Origin: Dermanyssus gallinae
Taxonomy: Eukaryota > Arthropoda > Arachnida > Mesostigmata > Dermanyssidae
NCBI GenBank assembly: GCA_003439945.1
Contig: QVRM01005378.1
Location: forward strand, 792,001-856,000
DNA: 64,000 bases
Direction: 5' to 3'
The notes under the pieces were generated by a model. The model had not been told where the DNA came from, made no database searches, and was given only the letters and a program-made list of their open reading frames with translations. Shown here in pieces: positions 49,697-62,614 of this stretch. The position numbers were made by a program, and so were the translations under genes. The number at the start of each line of letters is the position of its first letter. Positions within the stretch are counted from its first letter, which is position 1.

Positions 49697-52516
49697 CTTT
49701 CTTGATGTGCAACAAAGATGCGATATATCCTAACTACGTTGTGTATACAGTTTCAGCGTACTGCGCAGCGTTGTTCAGGAGCAACTTCAAATCAACCTAG
49801 CGATGAAATTGCGCACGCTATCCTACCTTAACGCCGCATGCACTACGCCGACCTACTGCTACGCATAATGGATCTACCGCATGCTTCCATGGTGACACGT
49901 TTCGTTTCTGAGGGCTACCGACGTACATGCCATCTGTTTGCCACACTGTAGCATTATTAGTCGCTAGCGAGAGCGCGATCCTAAGTAGTTGATAAGGTCG
50001 CCATCGTTCATCGCAATCTTGTGAATACCATGACTTACTCTCCATCTCCGGAGATGCCGCTTTCTGCACTAGGCCCGACGCTTGACCTTCATCCGCCCTT
50101 GGAGTTAAAGGTTGACGTACATCGCGCGAAGCATAGTTATAAGAATATTTTTTTACATCACCTCTCAGTTGCACAATGTAAATTATATTTCACGCGTTCA
50201 CTAAGTCTCGATACTGGTTTTCATTATTCAGTCACACTTGCCAGCGTTCTGTAGAACGATTCTGATATTTCTTTCATCTACCTGCTCAAAGTCCCTACGG
50301 AATTCTTGCAATGAAGGCAAATGCGGGAATTAAAGATGGTTCTTCTAGGGAGGTCTAGAAACTCTCTTAAAGAATGTTGGCCGGATACAAGAGCAGACAT
50401 TTAACTACGGCGTTTGCAGCCCACGGGTTTCATCACGTGTTATGCAGCACAGAAGAATTCCACATTCCTCAGGAGTGTTGAAGGTGCACGAGGTGCTCTG
50501 CCCAGTGCGATAGATACCACGCCGCAGCATGTCCCAGCAGTTCAGTCAATAGCTGAACTAGCAATATAAGAGAAGACCCAACGACGTGAAGGAAGCACTA
50601 GTTCTGTCTGATGTATATGTTTATAATTTTACCCAACCTGGGTGTTAATAAACCATAATAAATTAAAGAACGTTGGCCTTATTGTGTCAAGCGCGATAAG
50701 CTGCTGAGCGGACAAGTATTTCCAAATGAGTGTTATACCTTATGATGCGGCTGAGGCGACTTTCAGATTGACCGCATTAGGGCTGTCATTTGTCGTAACT
50801 GAAATCTTCTGTGGCTGGGATTGAGGCCATGACGACAATGCTGCTATTATATGGGTGGAGAACGATGTGCACTAGGCTCGACGCAGAACCTTCAGCCGCC
50901 TTCTGCGTTAAAAATACATGTACATTTCGTAAAGCATAAAGCTACCCAAGTTCAAGAAACGTATGTGATATCAACGTGAGTCATACAAAGCAGCATTGCT
51001 ATAATTTACTATTAAATATATTGCTGCGAAAAAAAAACTGCCAATCATAAAGTCGTTTAGGCACATCTCTGTCGAAGTAATGTCACGCAAAGGACACCAG
51101 TAATGGCTATTCCTGAGGGGATTGCAAGGAACCCGGTTTTAGTGCGTGGTTGAGTCCCGCACCAGCGGCTGCTAGCTTGCAGCGGCACATGTACATCATC
51201 CTTCTTGGGACTTCCAATAATAATAATATTAATAAAAAAACTCCAAATCTCGTCTTGCTGAAATGAAAATGTCAAAAGTTTTTCTGATATATAAAGCGAT
51301 CTATACAGATAAATAAAAAGCCGTTGTGGTACTGGTTTAGATAAAGCCTCTTTATTCGTTTCTGTATGTGGAAAACACGATGCGGGGTTTACCTTTCGAC
51401 CCCTAATTCGCATATCCTACCAAGACTCGTTACACGTTAACATCGATAAGTTAACTTCTGTATTTTATCGGCTCATAAATGGTAAATTAACGGATGAGTC
51501 GAGGTTGCTTCGTTTATAAGACTAGATCTATCTAGCATCTTCTCGCACTTGAGGTAAGTTGTAACGCTGTACATATGTTTGAAAAGCAATAAGAAGCACT
51601 CGATCTGCAAATACTCAGTTATCGTTGGCTGGCAATTTTTAAAACGTAAGCATTACCACTTTTGATGCTGAATGATATCAAACCGATATACGCGTCGCCT
51701 TCGCGCATATACAGATCAACTGCAAATCCTCTAACAGCTTTCTCACTGTCTTGCTATATTCTTGCGCACGACTTCCGCAGAAGTATATGTGCCAATTTTA
51801 TGAACGAATCCGTTCTGTGTAATTAACTAGAATCGATATAGAATTAAAGAATTGTAGAACGATAGCATTGGTTGGACAGAAGCTATCCTCGTCTCGGGAA
51901 CGTAGATCCGCTTCTGTACTACGATATTGTTGAACCTGGAAAATGTTCTTGTGTGCTTCACTAGCAGGGCTATAGCAGGAGAAATGATTAGTGTCTCATG
52001 CGCATTTCAGAGGGTTACTTAAATCCAACGACGGAGTATTATTGGAAACCTTATGTTCATGCTATGTTATCAAAAGCAGGAAAAAAGCTACATCTTAAGG
52101 GCAAGCTTGAGTTCTGACAAGCGGCAATTTTGCACTTAGGCAGCTCAGTTGGAGAAAAATCGTTGCTTATATTTGTCTGCTGTCCACGACCGGTGGATGA
52201 CGGGTGGCGATGATGGAAAGAAATATCTCGAATATCAATACCCGCTCTTCGCTAACTTCTCTGGCACGCCAGCGCTGCAATTTGCTTGTGCACACGTTAT
52301 GTGTTGTTTTCGCCTAAGTAGTCTGCGCTTTCTACCGTGCGGGTGGACAGCAATCTAGTAAGGTAACTATTTACATACGAGCATAAACACCAGTTGCTCT
52401 CAGTGTGTTATACCCTATCTACGTAGGTGCCTCGATGTATATGCAAATGTACAATACAACCCAACAAGCTAGTATCACGGCAAATACTCGCTCGGGGTCG
52501 CTCATGGAGTTGGTCG
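49697..52516. other. Long stretch without a recognised gene
   Basis: Apart from the family B repeat at 51098-51230, I see only short frames without family resemblance. Confidence 0.45.
51098..51232 (+). repeat. Short interspersed repeat, family B, copy 2
   Basis: Has GGTTTTAGTGCGTGGTTGAG, GTCCCGCACCAG, CGGCTGCTAGC and GGCACATGTACATCATCCTTC, ending in an AAT-rich tail. The same order is seen at 57815-57935. The A/T-rich tail suggests a retroposed element. Confidence 0.65.
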
Positions 52517-54951
52517 TTAAATTTTTAGTTTAGCGGTCTTCTTTTTAAAATCTATACTGAGCTCTTCGAGGCCGTCAAATCGGCGAAGGTAGCGTAGAAT
52601 TGTCTCCCCGTCGCAGTCGAGGAACTCGCTGCCGAGACATACGAAAGCCCGCAGATCCCTGAAATGGAGTACAACAATCATCGTAAATAACATTACATAA
52701 TAACATACTGATAGACAGGACGAAGTGGAACAGGTGTCTGATAAGTCTAATACGCGGGCCGACTCTGATGGAGGGCAAACAGTCTTCTAGTCTAGTTTTC
52801 TTGCGGTTAATGTTTATATTATTTTTGAGCTGATTTAATTTAGAATTAGCCCAAATCTGCAAATCCTAAGAAGGAACGCATCTAAAGTCGCACCGCGATC
52901 AAACTCACGATTCCCATACCAGAGTTGCTGGCCACCTCATCTCCTTCCTTATCTTAAAAGACTATAGGCTTAATAGGCTTTAGAGTATATTGGCTTAATA
53001 AGACCTTCCGTGTCGAGGATGCATCATGATGATGAAGGAGTTTGGTTTGAATCCGACGAGGTATTCACCGGAACACGGGTTACGTTGAAAGCGGAAGAAA
53101 TTTGTCGAGTTCACCCGTTGAAGTGGCACTACGATAATCGGGTCTTCGTCTTCATCGTCCGATACCTCATGCGATGTCACCTAGAGAGCAAAGCAAGCTG
53201 TTAGAGGCCTTTGTGCTATGTGCACGGATATATTTGGGGATGGGCACATACTAGGAATTAGAAAACGTTCCGCGTGGAGCGTGTCATATAGAGGAGGAAT
53301 CCATGATACACATCGTGCTGAAGTGCGACGAGCTAGGAGGGATGAGAGCAGGGTTCCTGGCCGAGTCATTAGGTTTTGCTGCTAAACTAATATGGCAACA
53401 AACCAAACGCAAGCTAGAAAAACGGCATACATTTGAAGAAACCATGGGAAACACCCTGTTAAATCAAGTCATTGTGATAAGTAGGTAGCCATACTGTGAT
53501 AACAGTTACTACATAATGCTGAACGAGTGGCTTAAACTAGCATTTTTTCTAGGTGTAAGCTGCTTTAATATTGGACGACCCCTTCGACAAACTAAGACAG
53601 TAGTAGGTTCGATTAGTAAATTCGATTCCTGTAGAAAGGTACCTCTGACATTTTTACTTTTTTTCGTCGTATTTGTGTTTCCTAGGCTGAAGTTAGATAT
53701 TAGCTTAATACATTTCATAAATATTGGTAATTATATATTTTTTATGAAGCCTCACGATAACACTCAGTTCGGTTAGGACATGTATTGAAGAGTGATCACC
53801 GATGTAGGTTTACTGATTGGATAATCTTCTTTCTTTCGATTGCAATGCAGGCCTGTCTTGCTCCGCAAAACACTTCGAAAAGGCTAGAGTGCATCTTACA
53901 TCTTCAGTCCAATCAGAATCTACGACTGAGAGTATTACACAGTAGCGCTACCTAGACTTAGAAGAAAGACGTTCTATCGTTTACGTGAACAAATCGACCC
54001 AGAGAGGAAGCGAACCTCGCCATTGCACCAATATCCTAATACCCACAAGAATGGCTTGCGCGTTTACGATCAATGCCTTCCTGGTCAGGAACTGGGAATT
54101 CTTTGCTAGAATGGCTAGATCAGTTGCGCATGCACTGTCGTTTGCTTCCGCCAGGCATTCCGTTTGCTAAGGTAAGGCGTGTCCGTGACACTATTGTCGC
54201 GTCCCCAATAAAATGTAGTACCAACAAGGTGAGCCAACGATGACCGTGGCCCCAATCTGTATCTACTTGTGTTACAAGCGTGGTTATATATATAGTTTAC
54301 GCTAATATAGAGTGTTCTAAGCAGATACAATAGAAACTCTACTCTTTATATGCATATATAGAATTAAGTTTCTCCGTTAACATATATTTTGATTGGCCAT
54401 TGTTTCCACCTTACTCACTCCGCAGTGTACACGACACTCTTAAAGAGATTTTTCTGACGGCTGTTAGCATATATATATATATATATATATAAAGAGAGAG
54501 AGATTATATTATTATACATAGGTAGTATCAAGCGATTGTTATAGTTAATATTGACTACTCTAAGCAAATAAAGTAGAATCTGATGACTCAGAAATGTATA
54601 CGAAGAACTAGTTACTCTACAAGTGTCGACGCTAAGTAGGTGCAGGGCTATTAACAGCCGATAGTAAATAAAAACCTTTTTAAGAGCGCCAAGCGCACTC
54701 CGGAGTAAGTAAGGTAGAAATATTGTTTACACAAAATGTGTTTATACGCACAAAACAGAAGACGCTACAACATACCTTAATAACGTCATCATCAAGGAGC
54801 ACATAGTTATCACGCGTGACTTCATAGTTAAGCTCGCCATCGAGAAAGTTAAGCTCCATGCTGACACCCTGAAATATAAATATGCATTTAAAACATAATG
54901 TAATAAATCTAGGTTTCTATAAAAAGTATACATGCATACATATGTAAATGT

Positions 54952-55002
<51 letters not shown>

Positions 55003-56896
55003 GGGTTAAATGGATACTTATATAGCATGTATTAATCTGTCGAAGCATCAGTATCACATATTGTATACGGGTTCTCCAGAATACGTCCAACAAACTTAGG
55101 AATCTAGTACAACTCGGCGAACATAATTTTTCTTAAGGAACAAGAGGCATAAAGGTCTTTAACAAATGGGTAATTGAGCGTCAAAGCCAAAGTATACGAA
55201 TAGCAAAGAATTTCAATTTTTATTGTCTTCATCAGAACATTTGTTCTGCTTTGAGCTAGCGTAGAATTCAATTCAATAGATGATGCAAAATGTTTCTCTA
55301 AACACGCAGTTATGATTGGTTTGTCGATAGGATAATTGGGATTCTCGCAATCGCAGATTTAGTGAAGATATGTCAGGATAAAAAGCTTGATACAACCACT
55401 TTTGGTAATTTTGCTCTCACTCTAAAAGAAAACATTCCGCCCCTTGTTTCATCGGAAAACATGTTTTCGCCGAATTGTACTATACAACAAAGTTTGTTGG
55501 AAGAATTCTGGGACACCCTGTATATATATATATATATATATTTAAATATCTATCTGCTCGGGGAGACTTAAGGGCGTCGTGATTTTGCTGAACGAAATTT
55601 AACACAATGGGCGGAAGGATGTCTTGTTTAGGACTAATAGTGAAAATCCTAATTTAAATTAGGCCGATATGGCTGGCCGGACATTACATCCCAAAAAGTG
55701 CAATTTTTTATTTTCCGCGTTCAATATATTAAACGTTGGCTATTACGCTCGTAAAACGAGCATAATCAGGAAAAAGGCACATTTTATAAGCAAGATAATT
55801 TCGATAATAAATCAATGATGGCTTGATTCGTGATATGACTACCGTAAACTAATGGCGTCTTTCAATGTCGGATTCGCATAAAGTCCTCTGTTAGCAAAGG
55901 CGTGCACGTTAGGACAGAGGCCGTAGCCAGCACGGTAGCGCGGTGCATTCTTCGCGTGCGCCTTGCGACCAGAGGAGACACATAGAGCAGGTGCGCGGGT
56001 TCGATCCCTGCCGTTGCCTATATTATATTTATGGGGTCTGTCGTACGGTGAAACAATGCGAACGCAAATCCGAGGACGTTAAATGTTGGCTGAGAGTCAG
56101 CTCAAAAAGGTTTAGACAGAGGGCGTACGCCAGCCGCAAACTTGAGACTCTATCGAGGGTGGGAGAAAACGGCATATGGTAGTCGTATCACAGATCGATT
56201 TAATACCAAAATAGTCCCAAACTGTTGTCAGAACGACTCGTCTTCGTTCGCTATCCACGATTACGGATTTTCCACGAAGCCGATACGTGTTTCGTGTTGT
56301 TTTACGCCTCGTTTCCGATGAAGCTGCATTTTCTTCGCGAACACTCGGATTTCCTCATGAGTGGCTTGTTCTCCTTTTGTCAGAAGAAATGTCCGGCGCA
56401 CAGCCACATCAGTAAACACCAAACATTTAAAAGCACACTGTCACACCTAAGCAAAACATTTTCGCCTCCTGCCCATTCCAGTGGACACAAGTGGCTATTT
56501 TACCGAGCTCTACAATCTCCTCAGACTTGGCCTAAGTAGGCTTGAATACCCTGTATATGTTAGAAACGAGAAGGATAATTACAACAACACCTCATTACGA
56601 GTTAAATACATTTACTTCATATTTATACATTATATAAATAAAGGTGTTAGAAACGTATAAAAAAACCGACGTGCGTGACACTAAAAACAAACACACTCGA
56701 CCTTGAAAGGCCAGGCCATTCGTCGTCCATTCTACGTTACCTGGAAACCATCGAGGGCTTTCATTTCGAATTCATCGTAGCCCTTGAGAGACGGCGGCAG
56801 GTTGTCGGCGTCTCCGTTGCGATCGTTATGATTTTGTTGGTTATTACAGCTTTGATGCTGAGGCTGAGGCTGCGGCTGCAGCTGCTGATGCTCCAT
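52517..56896 (-). CDS. Uncharacterised protein of 166 residues, five-exon model
   Basis: Exons (minus strand): 56896-56741, 54868-54776, 53180-53115, 52952-52909 and 52658-52517. All junctions are GT/AG and the phases (0, 0, 0, 2) agree, giving 501 coding bases. The N terminus is Gln/Asn/Pro-rich. The core begins LKGYDEFEMKALDGF, followed by SMELNFLDGELNYEV and LLDDDVIK in exon 2, an acidic SDDEDEDP in exon 3, and DLRAFVCLGSEFLDCDGETI, YLRRFDGLEEL and a lysine-rich end in exon 5. I do not recognise the family. Exons 1, 2, 3 and 5 have good splice sites. Exon 4 is short with a weak acceptor (TTTTAAG) and was chosen because it alone restores the frame. No signal peptide or membrane segment is seen; a soluble protein is likely. 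Confidence 0.55.
53215..53485 (+). pseudogene. LINE ORF2 C-terminal fragment
   Basis: One frame reads CHIEEESMIHIVLKCDELGG and continues to LEKRHTFEETMGN. The C-x-HxxEE...HxxxxC pattern followed by a helical end is typical of the C terminus of jockey/CR1-type ORF2 proteins. It lies in an intron of the minus-strand gene above, in opposite orientation. Nothing of the RT remains. Confidence 0.55.
54955..55001. repeat. (TA)n microsatellite
   Basis: TA array of about 46 bp, 65 bp left of the MITE. Confidence 0.97.
55068..55520. mobile_element. MITE with long terminal inverted repeats (453 bp)
   Basis: The left end CGGGTTCTCCAGAATACGTC and the inverted right end CAGGGTGTCCCAGAATTCTT begin a match that goes on through TCCAACAAACTT, TAGTACAA-TCGGCGAA and AACAAG-GGC for about 110 bp (55068 to about 55180 against about 55410 to 55520). 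Both ends are flanked by TA. No transposase is present. The size, TA target and end sequence fit a non-autonomous Tc1/mariner-type element. Confidence 0.8.
55928..56116 (+). mobile_element. tRNA-derived SINE, copy 2
   Basis: Head GCGCGGTGCATTC...GGGTTCGATCCCTGCC, then GGACGTTAAATGTTGGCTGA, GTCAGCTC and an A-run. Same architecture as the copies at 5856 and 62431. Confidence 0.8.
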
Positions 56897-57814
56897 GACG
56901 GCTCCCGATCGTACGGGACTGAGATCTACCCCAAGTCCGAGGCACGTAGCGACGACAAGCGACAGCGGAAAACGAAGGCGTCCACAGCCCCGCTGGCTTC
57001 GGCAGACTCGGGACATAGAGGATAACGAACTACTAGGCCAGCACCTGAAGCCGATCGGTCGCTCAGAGTGTGCCGACCCATACACACGCACTCGCGGCCC
57101 TCACACGGACGCAATCGATTAAGGCTTCACTACCGCGACGTAAACGTTAAACAACGAAACGCGCGCGTTTGCCGCGATAACGATAGTCTCCAAGGACAAA
57201 CCGAGTCACACAGTGACGTGCTCACCGCGAACAGCGCAAATACGCGAAAGGCCACAGACACGCTGTAGACGCTGCTGGTTGGATGGCTAAGGTGATGGTG
57301 GTTTACGATCGGCAGTCACACCTCGTAATGCCGAAGAAACTGCCCGCGGCAGAGCGTGGATGTCGCTTGAGCTTGATCGAGTGCAATCTACGACCTTACT
57401 GACGACGGAACGAGGTGAGGTCCGTTTGCGTTGCCAGCTAAACAGCGTATGGCAGAAACGGTGGTATGGCTGCGACACGTATACCGCGCATGTCGGCCAC
57501 GCAAAGGCTCACAGGCAGCGCAGGGTTGCTTGTTCACCCGCTGGCACCAGGAATGAGTCAGGGTGTCAATGCCTGTCGCTCGAGCGGCTTCATGACGGCG
57601 ACAACAATGGCAACAGTGTTGACAAAGACAAGGTCTGCAACAGCAACAACAAGAACAACAGCAATTGTTACGCTACAAGCCACAAGCAGATCGTACGCCG
57701 AGACGTAGCAACTGTGCCAGCCGGAACTTCGGCACAATATGTCGGTTCAACTGGTGCTTTGTAATGCCTTCGATGTAATGTAACAACTTCGATGTAATGC
57801 CAAAGTAATACCGA

Positions 57815-57937
57815 GCCTGGGGGGGTGGGGAGGAATACGGGTTTAGTGGGTATGCGAGTCTCACACTAGTCACGCAGGCTGCTAGTGGCGCATGTGCATC
57901 ATGCCTTCCCAAAACCTCCCAGAAAAAAAAAAAAAAA
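57815..57937 (+). repeat. Short interspersed repeat, family B, copy 3
   Basis: Has GGGTTTAGTGGGTATGCGAG, TCTCACACTAG, AGGCTGCTAG and GGCGCATGTGCATCATGCCTTC, followed by a run of 17 A. The poly(A) end argues for retroposition. Confidence 0.7.
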
Positions 57938-58297
57938 AACTGGTGCTTTGTTCGAAGCTAATCAGCTGCTAACGCTGAGTCTATAGCTCTTCTTTCTGCT
58001 ACATTTGGCTTTCCGCTATTGCTTGTAATGCTACGCCGTTCTATCTGGGCTGCTTGCGGTTCCTTGTACAGGCTGTGGTTAGATAAAATGTGTTTCACTG
58101 GCTGTGGTTGTTGTTGTTGTTGTTGTTGAATGTTGTTGTTGCTGTCTGTCTTCTTCTCTTACTATTACTACTACTACTACTGATATCGTTGCTCCCACCG
58201 TTGTTGTTTCGTGTGTTCGGCTTCTTCTGAGCGCGGATTCGATTCGAACAGGGTCGCCAAACTTCGCCGCCGTCATCTCCCGACATCCTGGCCAACG

Positions 58298-58388
58298 TCG
58301 GCACGGCCAGGCTAAACGGTGCGGCACAATTTTCACGACACGTCTGAAACACAGGGCAAACCGCACACGGGACACGCACGCTTAAACT
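58298..58388 (-). other. Possible exon with an RPC6 (POLR3F)-like cysteine motif
   Basis: The minus strand reads RVPCAVCPVFQTCRENC after a possible acceptor (GCTATCAG). The P-C-x2-C-P-V-F-x2-C pattern is like the C-terminal cluster-binding motif of RNA polymerase III subunit RPC6. The fourth cysteine is at the wrong distance and no other RPC6 exon was found to the right. It may be coincidence. Confidence 0.22.
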
Positions 58389-58399
58389 GATAGCTCATT

Positions 58400-58585
<186 letters not shown>

Positions 58586-58836
58586 CAAACTGAAGCCACG
58601 TGGAATACGCTCACATCCACACACACACAGAGGAACACTAATGAACAACTGTTACAACAGTGTTACCCTTCTTCAACGGCAACAGTACAGGAAAATATCA
58701 CTTAGGTAATCTGGATAATGACCGTGAGCAACGCGCGTGTAATCACAATTCACTAGTTGATGATGTCATAACGTTGCAGTTACCTATTATTGAAGTGTAA
58801 ATTCCTCTTTAATAGAAATAGTTACGTAGGCTCGTT

Positions 58837-58837
<1 letters not shown>

Positions 58838-58908
<71 letters not shown>
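58838..58908. repeat. (TA)n microsatellite
   Basis: Pure TA array of about 70 bp. Confidence 0.98.
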
Positions 58909-58911
<3 letters not shown>

Positions 58912-59882
58912 AATTTTGGTTCAACAAGAGATTAACTGCATGTTGCAAGCGTCACCAATTCACCAAGCCCTTGCTGCTTACCATGAAACCACTAAGGTTA
59001 TTCTAAGCGAGGTGTTGAGTGTTAGTTTAAAAGGGAGCGTAAAAAGCAAGCCTTTCGATAGACTTGAGGAAGGCCTCTATTGGTATTAGAAGGTCTACGG
59101 ACCTTACCGTAGCCTGTTATGCTGCATCTTTGACTCAACTTGGTTCTTCACTTTTCAATAGAAATGCAATAATCGAATCAAAGAAAGTAACTATGTTGAC
59201 AGATGCGACGATTAGAAGCTAACGGTGTTCTGAAAAAGCACGTGGACCAACGTATTCTCTAAACACATGTAAACGTGAGAAATTTACAAGATATTTTGTG
59301 GATGACCATTCATCAATAAGAGAACTTGCCGCTCCCTTAGCGATTTGGCATTCCTTCAGCTGGGGATGGCTTCAAGCCCTACCCTTTCGTCAGCTTGGAA
59401 CCATGCTAGATCCTTCCGCATGCTATCGGCTGCACCCCATTATGAGTTAAATAGACATTAATTCTGTATAACCTGCGACCTCGGGATTACCGTGCCTCAC
59501 ACATGTTCACACGAAAAAGCCTTATATGGTTTAACTGTATCATGCATGGCGGCGTTAGCATACTCTCGCCACAGCTCCGTCGAGTGTGGACGAGTCGCAG
59601 AACACGCAAATTCGGAAAAGCATAGGAAGTATCTCGGCTGACCAGAAGCCACCACCTATTGCGTTGGAGACACTGGATCCTAGAAGCGTCGGTAAGCCGC
59701 AATGTATTTGAGGGTTATCGCAAAACGTAGGGAAGATATTACGGGCAACCGATGCAAAGCGATGTTTCTGAGGCAGTTGGCTATTTATGGAGGGCACGCG
59801 GCTTCTGTCGTAGACGGTATAAGCTAATATAAAATTAACTAATAACAGTAAAGACGTATAATAATAACAATTGTAAAAAATA

Positions 59883-59887
<5 letters not shown>

Positions 59888-59974
<87 letters not shown>
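59888..59974. repeat. (TAA)n microsatellite
   Basis: About 87 bp of TAA repeats. Confidence 0.98.
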
Positions 59975-60770
59975 TACGTCACATGCGAGACAATCAAGAC
60001 ATGTATTAATTGCGAACCAAATAAATGATTTATGCGTGCGTATTTATAAGTAGCAGCTTGAACGTCCACAACATAGTAATCCGCCCACAATTTGCTAATA
60101 CAATTAATGATAGTCTTTTCTGTACTAGCGACTATTAGGGGGACCGACGTCAGGGACGTCGATGTCACTCTTTTGCTATAGGCAAGGACAGATAAGAACG
60201 AAAAGTTTGTGCTCGCTTCGGCAACAGTTCCGAACGACTCGTAATTTGATTCTTATTATTCTTAAGCGCTCATTCTAATCTCAATTAATCATTCTCTCAT
60301 GTGATGCAGTGACTACTGACACTGCAACACGGCCATTTTTTGTTCTGTGCCCAACGGGACGAACTCTTCAATGTCCAAGACCTCCACTTGCCAATTGCCC
60401 GAGTTCATTTAGCACTGCAAAACGCGTTATTATTATTATAATTGCTGTTGAGGCTGCGGTCGTACACGCAACCATTTGTAGCAGTCGGTTGGCTAGTTCT
60501 CTCTTCATGTCTCTTCTCTTTTCATTGCAATAAGCGCTACATCATGCGAGTGAATATGCTGCACCCTATAGATATATATATATATATTTGAGATCGCTCG
60601 TTGGTCGCAAATGGGCATAGGGAATTCTCTGTGTAATCACTTTCTTGAACTTCACTGGATCACCAGGAGAATTTTGATGTTTTAACACCCATTCTTTAAG
60701 GCAATATTTGGTCAATATACTTAAACAAGGGTATATTTCTGTTGAGCTGAAGTACTATAAATAGAGTAGT

Positions 60771-60842
<72 letters not shown>
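60771..60842. repeat. (TA)n microsatellite
   Basis: Pure TA array of about 70 bp. Confidence 0.98.
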
Positions 60843-60845
<3 letters not shown>

Positions 60846-61004
60846 AATGACACTATACGCTTACATTGGAACATATGAACTACTATATCTTTTTTCAGTT
60901 TAATTTAATTTAGTTCAGACAACTATATGTGTATATATATAATAATCTAATGGCGAGTTTATTGCAACAGATTGACCATAAACGTGTCGGCTTTCGGCGG
61001 TGGG

Positions 61005-61047
<43 letters not shown>

Positions 61048-61263
61048 GCTTTGTCAATGCACAAATTAGTGCTCTAGTGCTCATAAGTCGCATTGAAATA
61101 CTCGTATTTTATTTGTATGCGTTATCAGCACCTATTTTCGGTGACGAGGTATAAGCTCTATACAATTTAGTTTGTTTCTAACTTAGGGGTTTTCTGGCAA
61201 GAACTGATACAAATCGGTAACGATGGCGTGTATGCGCGTTGCGGCAAACGCCCTTGTCAGCTT

Positions 61264-61870
61264 TTAGCTTTTTCCTCCCTCATGTTCCACTTCGCCACTC
61301 TTTGGACGCTTGGCTATCGTTTTACAAAAATGCAAATGACGTAGCATTTCGGGGACGCATAAATCAGGCAGCACAAGGTGTCCAGAACCTCCAGCACATG
61401 CATATATATATATATATATATATATGTCATCGACATACAAAACAATAGTGACCGTTTTTAAGCTCGGCAGAAAAATCGACAGCAGACTTATATTATCTCC
61501 CTGAGCGACAACGCTTTCAGTTGCCTGTAAAAGTTGCCGAATCAGACTGAGCAACTTTACCGGGACACGGAAAACTTCTAGTTTCTAGCCTACGATACGC
61601 TCTTGGGGCTGTGTGTGTCAGACGCTGCGCTTAGATCGACGCATACAACGTGTAGAGGGAGCTCTTTCCTTACAAGCAATACTTTACTTTTGCCAAGTAG
61701 TGTCTTTAAGTGAAGGCTGTCATCGTCGTTAACCGACCCATTCGTTCGGGAGCTTACTGTTTAGAAGGTATTGCCGACCGGAGCTCTAGAAATTAAGATA
61801 CTCCTTTTGAATGCAGGCTTAGAATTACTTTGTACATCGACTCGTTTTTAGCCATGCCACGACACAAAGT
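61264..61870 (-). pseudogene. LINE reverse transcriptase fragment
   Basis: Minus-strand pieces read LHVVCVDLSAASDT (palm motif A, near 61640), LIRQLLQATESVVAQGDNIS (motif B) and TVTIVLYVDD (catalytic box, near 61430) in the correct order for a jockey/CR1-type RT. They are in different frames, and a (TA)n array (61403-61424) interrupts the sequence just after the YVDD box. The remains may extend to about 61950. Confidence 0.68.
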
Positions 61871-62430
61871 TAAACAAGTATCTCCTTCACAGGAGACACG
61901 TCACCAACAGGGCTAGAAAAGTGGGTCTGATGAGCATCAAGGATGCTTGCTGTGGCCATGCTGAGGCCGCCACTACACAGCTAACGCATTAACGATTAAC
62001 ACGCACGCACTCCCAATGTTTTGTTTGTTGGATTGAGTTGGCATGGCCGCCGAATCTGACCTAACCCACATACAACTCGACAAACATCTCTTTAAGGAGC
62101 CTCTCGCAGTGATATTGTATTTATTATACCATTTGACCCTTGACTATGTACCTAAGAAAGGTGATTTTAATAAATGCATGAAGGCAACAAACAGTCGACA
62201 AGTAGAAGAAGGCCACCTTCTCTCAACAGCCTCAACTTTGCCTCTTAACAGCCGCAATAGATTGGCTTACCTACTAGCTACCGATAGAACGACAGCTCTC
62301 ACCAATGATCTCCTCGAGAGAGTCGGCAGATTCAAATTGAGTTGTTAGAGGGTCTTAAACTACTGTGTTAGTAGCCTCGTACGAAGATGATGTGGAAAGA
62401 CTACTACTATGTTAGACTGTCGTGTCGAAC

Positions 62431-62614
62431 CCGATGGCGTGGTGGGTGCATTCGTGTACGCGTCGTGACCGAAGGAAACACATAGGTGTTGCACGGGCTC
62501 GAGCCCCACCGTTGCACATTTGTATATATAGCGTCCGTCTTACGAAGCAATGCGAAAGCAACCCCGTGGACGTTAAATGTTGGTTGAAGGTCAGCCCCCG
62601 AAAAAGTCTGTAGA
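62431..62614 (+). mobile_element. tRNA-derived SINE, copy 3
   Basis: Head GGCGTGGTGGGTGCATTC...GGCTCGAGCCCCACCG, then GTCCGTCTTACGAAGCAATG, GGACGTTAAATGTTGGTTGA and a GTCAGCCC end. Nearly the same 3' half as the copy at 5856. Confidence 0.82.

Larger units (their letters stand above)
58909..61263. other. No gene recognised; microsatellite-rich
   Basis: Contains (TAA)n at 59888-59974 and (TA)n at 60771-60842 and 61010-61043. Short open frames show no family signal. Confidence 0.5.

Noticed and set aside
56225..56539. A 104-codon open frame near the MITE and SINE
   Set aside because: No family recognised and no splice context. The sequence ends in ACCCTGTATA like a TIR element, so it may be transposon debris, but I could not find a matching left end.
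62043..62348. A 101-codon open frame with ATG
   Set aside because: No recognisable domain, no neighbouring exons, and it lies between LINE and SINE remnants.
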